Shown piece by piece: positions 1 through 5,350 of a stretch of 7,094 nt of DNA (position 1 is the first letter of the stretch; every line of letters starts with the position of its first letter). A program made the translations under genes and the position numbers. Under the pieces are notes generated by a model. That model ran no database searches, had not been told where the DNA came from, and saw only the letters and a list, made by a program, of their open reading frames with translations. The DNA comes from a bacterium (lineage in GTDB: Bacteria > Verrucomicrobiota > Verrucomicrobiia > Chthoniobacterales > Terrimicrobiaceae). The stretch lies in the NCBI GenBank assembly GCA_009920585.1, contig RFZT01000121.1:1-7094 (forward strand). Reading direction: 5' to 3'.

Positions 1-2
1 GG

Positions 3-401
3 CGCTTGGTTCTTTTGAGGGCCGAGCGTTTGATCGAGGTTTACGAGGGCGATCACATTGTGGCGTGTTTTCCCTGCACTCCCGGATCGACGGAAATTCC
101 CGTCCCCGAAGGAAAATGGAAGATCACGGGGAATATCCTTCTGCCCTATTTTCGTTGGGATAAATCGATCTTGGAGACCGGAGTTCGCAGTGAGACCGCT
201 TACAATCTTCCTCCGGGACCGAATAGCCCCGTGGGCATTGTCTGGATGGGAATCAATCGCCCGAGCGTTGGGATGCACGGCACAAACTCCCCAGATCGCA
301 TCGGCCGCAACCAGAGCCACGGGTGCATCCGACTCGCGAACTGGGACGCCTTTGCTATGTGCCAGTTGGTCAAGAAGGGGACGCCCCTCGAGGTGCGGTG
401 A
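3..401 (+). CDS. L,D-transpeptidase (YkuD domain), 5' end cut off by window
   Basis: This is a peptidoglycan L,D-transpeptidase. The family uses an active-site cysteine to make 3-3 cross-links between stem peptides or to attach proteins to peptidoglycan, outside the cytoplasmic membrane. The YkuD signature is clear: MHGTN followed 13 residues later by SHGCIRL, with the catalytic Cys codon at 324-326 and the conserved His just before it. Upstream, PEGKWKITG and YNLPPGPNSPVGIVWMG match the approach to the catalytic core in this family. The frame is open to the left edge with no stop. A TTG at 6 is only a possible codon, so the true start, signal peptide and any N-terminal domain probably lie outside the window. 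The gene ends 12 nt before the stop of the convergent gene at 414. Family assignment is firm; the exact biological role (cross-linking or protein anchoring) is not determinable here. Confidence 0.93.
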   Translation, partial: RLVLLRAERLIEVYEGDHIVACFPCTPGSTEIPVPEGKWKITGNILLPYFRWDKSILETGVRSETAYNLPPGPNSPVGIVWMGINRPSVGMHGTNSPDRIGRNQSHGCIRLANWDAFAMCQLVKKGTPLEVR

Positions 402-413
402 TCGTTTTTGGGG

Positions 414-2060
414 CTAGTGGAATAACTGCTTGTTCATCGCGGCAAAAGCGCCGGTGCCCATCAACAAAAACTCACTCATACTCACTGGTCCGCTGGATTC
501 GATGAGTGTCCCGTCTTTCGTTCGTTTTTGAGAAAGGATGATCGGCGGCAGGTGCCGTGAAATCGTTGCCGCCTTGGGCAGTTTGTTTAGGTCCACTGTT
601 TTTCCGATGGCAGGCATCATGAGCGCCCCAAATCGAAGTACGGGAACAAAGCTGCTGTAGAGACGCTCAAAGACAGTGCCGGTATCAATGTAGCAAAAGG
701 CCTCATTTGCGGATTCGTATATGCCCAGAGCCGGCGCAAATGGGGGCGATTCCAATAAAGTCTTTTCGCCCGTCGGGCCGTTGGCCGCTTGGGTCACAAA
801 GGTGGCGTCGGTGCCCGCGAGTAAAAACTGATCATTCTGAGCAATGGTGAGGGAACCGTATTGAGTCGGGATCGTGTATAGATCGATAGTGCCGTTTTTT
901 TGAACCGTTCCTCCAGGTACCAGCGGGATGATCTGCATGAGCGTTTCTCTAGCCCGATCGGCATTCTTTATGAGCACCGATAGGAGTGGGGTAGGGGACA
1001 TGCTGCCTTCGTTCCAGTTGGCCATCACTGCGCATTCCGGCGCGAAGCTTGCGGCAGCCGCTTCCGCAAGGGGCTTCGCAATCGCAGCCGTTTGTGGGTT
1101 TTCCCCTGACATGGATTCGACCCAAGCCGGAAGAGCCGCAAAGTTCAGCGCAAAATCCATGAACAGGGTCGTGTTTGCGCTCGTAAGTTTGATTGCCTCG
1201 TGAGTGAGGTTCTGAGCTGCCGTATTATTGTTACTTCTCAGAATAAATATCGCATCACGTTGCAGTGCGCCATCCAGCTTGAGTGTGGCTCCGATGGCTT
1301 CGATGGATTTGAGTTGTTCGACTTGTGATGGGATCGACTCGGCCCCCAGTGCCTGACCGGCAGCGAGGAGTGCATCGATGGCCCGCGCAGGTTGAATGAA
1401 TACGAGTAAATCGGGATTCGGCAAAAGCTCGGAGCAGGCTTTGGTGAATCGCGGATTTTGATCCAGTGAATTTTGGCCGTGTTCGCTCGCCCGATCCAAG
1501 GCCGCCTTGAGCTCGTTGAGGTTGGTGGACAAGAAGCCCCAGCGGCCCGCACAGCTCGAGAAGAGGGATCGGTCACCATGGGTTGATTCAAGGATCTCAG
1601 CGCCATTGTGGGTCTCTCGTAATTCAGCTGGTTTCGCCGTTGGAAGTTGTGAGCGAAGCCTTCCGACGCACTTATCGAACTCGCCTTTCGTTCCCCAAAA
1701 TTGGAACCCCAAAAGCACATCAGCATGCTCGGTTTCGTCTTTTGTGATGGCCGCAAAGAGAGTCGCTGGTTTTAGTCCGGTGAGAAGTTCCAGGGCCTCT
1801 GCTGAGCCTGGTGCGGATTGGAGGTTTTTGAGGGGCAATTCGAGGAATGCCTTCATCTCAGGTTCAATGCCTATTTTGGCCAGTGCCGTATCCCTCCAGC
1901 GGATCGCGGATCGCGGAGTATTCGGGATATTCACAAATAAAACACTTTCCGCCGGAGCCAGTGCCGCTGCATCGGATGGCCCACCCGTTCGTAAAAATAG
2001 AATGACGCCGCCGAAGAGCAGAACCGCCACTAGGGCCATCAGCAGGAATATTTTTTTCAT
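414..2060 (-). CDS. Membrane-anchored periplasmic/exported protein, DUF3352-like, function unknown
   Basis: The protein has 548 residues and no recognised enzymatic motif. The start chosen is ATG at 2060 because it gives MKKIFLL followed by a long hydrophobic stretch (about residues 4-25), a signal anchor or uncleaved signal peptide; the frame stays open 28 codons further up, but that extension would place a charged tail before the anchor and run into the divergent gene. After the anchor comes LAPAESVLFVNIPN, then a long alpha/beta-type region with LTGLKPATLFAAIT near residue 95 and NPDLLVFIQPARA near residue 215. This resembles the large DUF3352-type proteins found in Verrucomicrobiota and Planctomycetes, a resemblance judged by eye. 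The C-terminus is mildly hydrophobic (SEFLLMGTGAFAAM). A weak AGG lies 10 nt before the start, separated from it by ATT and six C. It stands alone, convergent with the transpeptidase gene and divergent from the small membrane gene. Confidence 0.85.
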   Translation of the reverse strand: MKKIFLLMALVAVLLFGGVILFLRTGGPSDAAALAPAESVLFVNIPNTPRSAIRWRDTALAKIGIEPEMKAFLELPLKNLQSAPGSAEALELLTGLKPATLFAAITKDETEHADVLLGFQFWGTKGEFDKCVGRLRSQLPTAKPAELRETHNGAEILESTHGDRSLFSSCAGRWGFLSTNLNELKAALDRASEHGQNSLDQNPRFTKACSELLPNPDLLVFIQPARAIDALLAAGQALGAESIPSQVEQLKSIEAIGATLKLDGALQRDAIFILRSNNNTAAQNLTHEAIKLTSANTTLFMDFALNFAALPAWVESMSGENPQTAAIAKPLAEAAAASFAPECAVMANWNEGSMSPTPLLSVLIKNADRARETLMQIIPLVPGGTVQKNGTIDLYTIPTQYGSLTIAQNDQFLLAGTDATFVTQAANGPTGEKTLLESPPFAPALGIYESANEAFCYIDTGTVFERLYSSFVPVLRFGALMMPAIGKTVDLNKLPKAATISRHLPPIILSQKRTKDGTLIESSGPVSMSEFLLMGTGAFAAMNKQLFH

Positions 2061-2124
2061 GGGGGGAATACCTAAATCCAAATTCTTTGACACTGCAAGG
2101 GTGCGGGTCGACCGTCGATAATCT

Positions 2125-2400
2125 ATGGACACCTCAAAATTCACTCAGCGCCTCAAGCCCGTCTGCGATACCTATAACCGCGAGAACCTTCGGATGCTCT
2201 CCGATGTTTGTCTTTATCTGGGATTCCTATCCATCATCGCCTCCGTGGCCACATGGTTCACCGCCACGAAAGAAAACCGCGCCTACGGAGAGAGGTTCGG
2301 TATTTTCATTGGCCTCTGGGTTCCCAGCTTTTTTATCCTCTCCAGTCGCCTCTCTCGGAAGGCCGACGAGTTAGGCGACATTATCTCTAACAGAGAATAA
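2125..2400 (+). CDS. Small two-helix membrane protein, function unknown
   Basis: A 91-residue protein with a charged N-terminal part (residues 1-26) and two likely transmembrane helices, about residues 28-47 (VCLYLGFLSIIASVATWFTA) and 57-74 (FGIFIGLWVPSFFILSSR). A short charged loop, TKENRAYGER, joins them and the tail is charged. GIFIGLWVPSFF is the kind of motif conserved in small two-helix membrane proteins, which supports a real gene. I do not recognise a named family. No Shine-Dalgarno is seen within 15 nt of the ATG; the nearest purine run (AAGGG) is too far upstream. The gene is divergent from the 548-residue protein gene, with 64 nt between starts, and is followed after 4 nt by a hairpin. 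Confidence 0.8.
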   Translation: MDTSKFTQRLKPVCDTYNRENLRMLSDVCLYLGFLSIIASVATWFTATKENRAYGERFGIFIGLWVPSFFILSSRLSRKADELGDIISNRE

Positions 2401-2404
2401 TCAG

Positions 2405-2429
2405 TGGCGCGCTCAATGTTGAGACGCCA
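2405..2429 (+). terminator. Imperfect hairpin after the small membrane gene
   Basis: TGGCG (2405-2409) pairs with CGCCA (2425-2429) and CTCA (2412-2415) with TGAG (2420-2423), leaving a four-base loop ATGT and a small internal loop. It begins 4 nt after the stop codon at 2400. There is no T-tract directly after it, so it may be an mRNA 3'-end stabiliser or a factor-dependent end rather than a classical intrinsic terminator. Confidence 0.35.
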
Positions 2430-2462
2430 ATTCAGTCGCTCGAAATTTTGGATTCATCTTAA

Positions 2463-2483
2463 AAAACTTGATCTTCAAGTTTT
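2463..2483 (+). terminator. AT-rich inverted repeat with short T-run
   Basis: AAAACTTGA (2463-2471) and TCAAGTTTT (2475-2483) form a perfect nine-pair stem with loop TCT. It ends in four T, but the stem is AT-rich and therefore weak. It could end transcription from the small membrane gene. It overlaps the proposed -35 of the tRNA promoter, so it may instead be an operator-like site. Confidence 0.3.
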
Positions 2484-2495
2484 CGTCTCCATAAT
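2468..2495 (+). promoter_or_regulatory. Likely sigma-70-type promoter of tRNA-Phe
   Basis: TTGATC at 2468-2473 (4 of 6 match to TTGACA) is separated by 16 nt from CATAAT at 2490-2495 (5 of 6 match to TATAAT). The expected transcription start, near 2502, lies about 6 nt before the mature tRNA end at 2508, which is a sensible leader for a tRNA gene. Confidence 0.5.
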
Positions 2496-2507
2496 ATTCG
2501 GTTCAGC

Positions 2508-2580
<73 letters not shown>

Positions 2581-2614
2581 CGTCCCCTTTATTCATGCGG
2601 GACGCAGGGTTTTT
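2581..2614 (+). terminator. Probable weak terminator of tRNA-Phe
   Basis: CGTCCC (2581-2586) pairs with GGGACG (2599-2604) across a 12-nt loop, and after a five-base gap five T follow (2610-2614). It starts directly at the 3' end of the tRNA. The loop is large and the T-run is offset, so it is only a moderate match to an intrinsic terminator. Confidence 0.4.
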
Positions 2615-2886
2615 AAGATTCAAAAAAAGCCCGAGTGTAATAATGTCCCGTCATTTTCTGCGATGTCTTGCGATGTAGGCGTCCCTCTTCCCCCAGCCAG
2701 AATCTAGTCCAAATTCCTCCGATCACCGATTCGCAAACAAAAACCTGGTGTGCAAAACCAAACGCGAGAAACCAGAAGACCCAACCAAGATCTATGCGAG
2801 GTTTTCGCAATCAGTAAGAATCCAATAGGCCATCCGCAAAAGCCGAACGAATGAAAGGCGGCAATACCACTAGGTTCTCCTGCTCG
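2615..2886. other. Intergenic stretch without a convincing gene
   Basis: Between the tRNA terminator and the glycosyltransferase stop there is no frame with protein-like character. A 65-codon minus-strand frame (2613-2810) is rich in Trp and Phe, lacks a ribosome binding site and matches nothing I recognise. A near-tandem ten-base repeat (TGCGATGTCT then TGCGATGTAG) lies around 2659-2678. Short complementary blocks near 2837-2865 could give a weak hairpin followed by TTTT on the minus strand, downstream of the glycosyltransferase gene, but with a stem of only about four pairs. No copy of the tRNA 3' end or integrase remnant is visible. Confidence 0.5.
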
Positions 2887-3594
2887 TCATTGAGCGAATC
2901 GTCGCCAGATGCCATATTTTAGAATGCAACGCAGGGCGCTCACGCCGTCTCGCCAGCCGATCTTCTTGCCTTCGGCGTAGGTGCGGCCGTGGTAGGAGAT
3001 GGCGACTTCGTAGATGCGCGCACCGGCGCGCGCGACCTTGGCGACGATTTCCGGCTCGAAGCCGAAGCGGTCCTCCTCGATCGCGATCGACTGGATCAAC
3101 TCGCGGTTGAAGACCTTGTAGCAGGCCTCCATGTCCGTGAGGTTCAGATTGGTCGTCATGTTCGACAGCAACGTGAGGAATTGGTTGCCCAGCGAGTGCC
3201 AGAAATACAGCACGCGGTGCTCGTGCGAGCCGATGAAGCGCGAGCCAAAGACCGCATCCGCCTTGCCGCTGAGAAGGGGCTTGAGCAGCGCGGCATAGTC
3301 CTCCGGGTCGTATTCGAGATCGGCGTCCTGGACGAGAACGATCTCCGAGGTGGCCAAGTTGATGCCTGTTCGCAGAGCCGCGCCCTTGCCCATGTTTTTG
3401 CTGTGCCTGTGGAGATGAATACGAGGGTCGCTGGCGGCCATTTTCGCAACGACATCGGCAGACCCATCAGACGAAAAATCATCCACAACGATCACCTCCG
3501 TTGCACAATTTTGCTGCAATACCAGTTGGAGGAGTTTTTCGATCGTTCCTTGCTCGTTAAAGAGCGGAACCACAATGGAGCAGGATGGTTTCAA
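2887..3594 (-). CDS. Family 2 glycosyltransferase, polyprenyl-phosphate glycosyltransferase (DPM/DPG synthase-like) type
   Basis: A 235-residue cytoplasmic glycosyltransferase of the GT-A fold. Enzymes of this group move a sugar from a nucleotide sugar, often onto a polyprenyl phosphate, for cell-surface glycans. Motifs in order: SIVVPLFNE (6-14, nucleotide-sugar binding), EVIVVDDFSSDGS (33-45), NMGKGAALRTG (67-77), the metal-binding QDADLEYDPEDY (89-100, DxD at 90-92), GSRF (117-120), TDMEACYKVF (153-162), RFGFEPEI, and YHGRTYAEGKKIGWRDG near the end. The last group is typical of DPM1-like bacterial members. No C-terminal membrane helices follow, so this is the short soluble form at about usual full length. 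The start is TTG at 3594, forced by a TAG six codons upstream and by the position of SIVVP; no Shine-Dalgarno is seen. It begins 8 nt after the Sel1 stop, so an operon with translational coupling is likely. The 3' two-thirds is richer in GC than the 5' third. Substrate is unknown. Confidence 0.92.
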   Translation of the reverse strand: MKPSCSIVVPLFNEQGTIEKLLQLVLQQNCATEVIVVDDFSSDGSADVVAKMAASDPRIHLHRHSKNMGKGAALRTGINLATSEIVLVQDADLEYDPEDYAALLKPLLSGKADAVFGSRFIGSHEHRVLYFWHSLGNQFLTLLSNMTTNLNLTDMEACYKVFNRELIQSIAIEEDRFGFEPEIVAKVARAGARIYEVAISYHGRTYAEGKKIGWRDGVSALRCILKYGIWRRFAQ

Positions 3595-3602
3595 TGAGGA
3601 TT

Positions 3603-4499
3603 TTAAGGGCTATTAGGGATCTTATTTCTTGTTTCAGAGATTTTCTTTTGAAATTCATCAGCCTTGTCGCGGGCAGCATTGAATTCCTTACGGGGCATTG
3701 TCTGCTCGAGTTCGCTGATTTTTCGCGTTGCAAGGGGATCGAGTTGGCTTGCAGCGATAATGAGCCAAGCCGTTGCTTCGATCCGACGAGCTGGGTTTTC
3801 GCTCGTAGGATTCAGAATTTGCCCGAGATTGCTCTGCCCCTTCGAGTCTCCCTCCATCGCCGCACGGCGAAAGCATTCTTCGGCTCCTTTTTCGTCCCGC
3901 TCCATCCCAAGACCTTGCTGCATCATCACGCCTAGCATATTGATTCCATTGATGTTGCCGGTTGCGGCAACTGCTTTGACATGTGGCGCGGCTTTCGAGT
4001 AGTCCCTGTTTTGGACGTGTTCCCCCAGAAAGTAAATATCAGCCAAGATGGTGTGCGCTTCCGGGACACCAAGTTTAGCGGCCTCTTCCATCAATGCCAC
4101 ACCTTCCTCGTCACTTGTTATCCCCCCTTTGCCATCCAGGCGAAATCGACCGAGATTGAATTTTGCAATTCCCGAGCCTTTCTCTGATCCTTTCTGGAAC
4201 CATTCTGCTGCGATTGCATCGTCCTTCTCCACCACCAAGCCCGCCGCATAAAAATATCCGATCGCAGCCGGTGCCTCGACAATTCCGAGATCAGCGGCTT
4301 TTTTGAAATGCTCCAACGCGAGGGCGGGATTTTTTTCGCAACCCCGGCCATGGAGTAAATTTTTACCCGTCACGTATTCGGTGTCACCACTCGTATTTTT
4401 GGAATCAGCGGATTGCGGGGGGGGGGTGGACTGGGCCGAGGCGGAAACACTCAATAGTGCGGCGATCAGCAAAGATAGCGTAAGAGATTTAGTCTTCAT
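3603..4499 (-). CDS. Secreted Sel1-repeat protein
   Basis: A 298-residue exported solenoid protein. The signal peptide MKTKSLTLSLLIAALLSVSASA ends with a good cleavage site (ASA|Q, residue 22). After a short Pro/Ser/Asp linker, at least five 36-residue Sel1 repeats follow, starting near residues 42, 77, 113, 149 and 185, with the recurring pattern xxLGxxYxxGxGVxxDxxxAxxWFxxAAxxGxxxA. The C-terminal part (about 221-298) includes EATAWLIIAASQLDPLA and a charged helix, common at the end of such proteins. Sel1 repeats mediate protein-protein contacts; the partner is not known. An in-frame ATG at 4520 would add seven residues (MKNVPFS); I prefer 4499 because it gives the more standard signal peptide, but neither has a Shine-Dalgarno. 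Codons 25-28 contain a ten-C run (4417-4426). The glycosyltransferase gene follows after 8 nt. Confidence 0.9.
   Translation of the reverse strand: MKTKSLTLSLLIAALLSVSASAQSTPPPQSADSKNTSGDTEYVTGKNLLHGRGCEKNPALALEHFKKAADLGIVEAPAAIGYFYAAGLVVEKDDAIAAEWFQKGSEKGSGIAKFNLGRFRLDGKGGITSDEEGVALMEEAAKLGVPEAHTILADIYFLGEHVQNRDYSKAAPHVKAVAATGNINGINMLGVMMQQGLGMERDEKGAEECFRRAAMEGDSKGQSNLGQILNPTSENPARRIEATAWLIIAASQLDPLATRKISELEQTMPRKEFNAARDKADEFQKKISETRNKIPNSP
4417..4426 (-). repeat. Homopolymer C10 (coding strand) in the Sel1 gene
   Basis: Ten G on the plus strand read as ten C within the codons ACC CCC CCC CCG of the Sel1 gene, encoding Thr-Pro-Pro-Pro just after the signal peptide. Loss of one C leads to TGA after about 18 codons, and gain of one C leads to TGA within about 8 codons, by direct reading of the two alternative frames. 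Tracts of this length are known to slip during replication in phase-variable genes; variation here is inferred, not seen. Confidence 0.6.
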
Positions 4500-4590
4500 G
4501 GAAAAAGGGACATTTTTCATAGGTGGAAGGTTTTTTCAAATTTTAATTTATTACAAGAAGCGCGACGGCGTTGTGGCATGGCATCATGAC

Positions 4591-4612
4591 AAAAGCCGTA
4601 ATGACGCCGGCT
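4591..4612 (-). terminator. Weak terminator-like hairpin after the 192-residue protein gene
   Basis: On the minus strand AGCCG (4612-4608) pairs with CGGCT (4598-4594) across a nine-base loop and continues into TTT. It lies 22 nt after the stop at 4635. The stem is short, so termination may be partial and some transcription could continue into the Sel1 gene. Confidence 0.3.
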
Positions 4613-4634
4613 GCCGAGTAAGATGGTTGTTTTA

Positions 4635-5213
4635 TTACTGCGCTGGTGGGCGACTCGTGGCTGTTGCCTCATCGGCGGCTTCTCCCGCCGTTTGAATTGT
4701 CGCAGCGTTGAAGGCATCGAAGCCGAAAAAAAAGCGATAGCGTGCATCGGCCTCATCGCGAGCCTCCTCCCAGGCTTTCTGCATATCGCTGTTTGTGCGC
4801 TTGGCCTCTCGGATTGTTTCGGCAAATTGCTCCACAATCCCATCCATGATATTTCGCACCTCGGGGCTGTCATCCTGAGCTCCGGCGTCCATTAAAACTG
4901 CTGGCACGCGGGCTCCGTGTGGCACGACGATGTCTGTGGCGCGTAAGTTCGAGGTTGGGGAAGAGATTTCATACTGTGGTTCCGGGGGGGTGGCCGATGA
5001 GCTCGGGACAGGACTCGGCTTCTTGGCTGGAATTTTAACAACCGGGCGTGCTGTATCTCCCGGGTTGGAGAAAGTGTGTTTTTCTTCAGTCGGAGCCTGC
5101 GATGGTTTTGGAAGAATTCTTTCTTCATGCCCAGATTTTTGCAGGAAAAAAATGACCAAACCCAGGGTCATCGCCAGCGCGATTAAAATCTTTACGAGGC
5201 CTTTGATTTTCAT
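4635..5213 (-). CDS. Single-pass membrane-anchored protein with Pro-rich linker, function unknown
   Basis: A 192-residue protein with three parts. Residues 1-26 are a basic start and a hydrophobic helix (MKIKGLVKILIALAMTLG onward), an inner-membrane anchor. Residues 27-90 are a Pro/Ser/Lys-rich, probably disordered linker. Residues 92-180 look folded, beginning ATDIVVPHGARVPAVLM and continuing as amphipathic helix (about 118-150) to ARYRFFFGFDAFNAAT. The phrase VPHGARVPAVLM and the helical end with FN-x-A suggest a conserved domain, but I cannot name the family. The ATG at 5213 was chosen because it places the basic residues directly before the helix. An in-frame ATG at 5294 would put the start inside the terminator hairpin of the upstream gene and add a second hydrophobic stretch, which is unlikely. 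No Shine-Dalgarno is visible. It lies 137 nt after the PstS-like gene, beyond a strong terminator, and so probably has its own promoter. A seven-C run (4984-4990) lies in the linker. Confidence 0.78.
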   Translation of the reverse strand: MKIKGLVKILIALAMTLGLVIFFLQKSGHEERILPKPSQAPTEEKHTFSNPGDTARPVVKIPAKKPSPVPSSSATPPEPQYEISSPTSNLRATDIVVPHGARVPAVLMDAGAQDDSPEVRNIMDGIVEQFAETIREAKRTNSDMQKAWEEARDEADARYRFFFGFDAFNAATIQTAGEAADEATATSRPPAQ

Positions 5214-5283
5214 GGTGGAGTGCCACATCCTATGTTTGCTGGCGAATTTTAAAAGGCGTTGAATGAGGAATACTCCAAAAAAT

Positions 5284-5315
5284 AAAACTGGCACTGCCGG
5301 AGCAGTGCCAGTTTT
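5284..5315 (-). terminator. Strong intrinsic terminator of the PstS-like gene, symmetric for both strands
   Basis: CTGGCACTGC (5288-5297) and GCAGTGCCAG (5302-5311) form a perfect ten-pair GC-rich stem around a four-base loop (5298-5301). Four A before and four T after extend it to 14 pairs. On the minus strand the run TTTTATTTTTT follows, and on the plus strand seven T, so it can work in both directions. It lies 36 nt past the stop at 5351 and so ends the PstS-like transcript. Confidence 0.9.
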
Positions 5316-5350
5316 TTTGAATTTTGAAGTTATAATAACTTCGTGATGTA

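Noticed and set aside
1507..2121. 204-codon plus-strand frame opposite the 548-residue protein gene
   Set aside because: Antisense shadow with excess Ser, Arg and Pro; no motif.
2087..2122. TTGACA (2087-2092) and GATAAT (2117-2122) as promoter of the small membrane gene
   Set aside because: The spacing is 24 nt rather than about 17, and the -10-like box ends 2 nt before the ATG, so transcription would start inside the gene.
2613..2810. 65-codon minus-strand frame downstream of tRNA-Phe
   Set aside because: Its composition (many Trp, Phe, Arg) is not protein-like for this genome, it overlaps the tRNA terminator region, has no ribosome site and matches no motif.
2837..2865. Hairpin after the glycosyltransferase gene as intrinsic terminator
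   Set aside because: Only about four pairs with a long loop before TTTT; too weak to call as a feature.
2989..3597. 202-codon plus-strand frame opposite the glycosyltransferase
   Set aside because: The minus strand carries a full set of glycosyltransferase motifs; the plus frame is an antisense shadow kept open by GC-rich codons.
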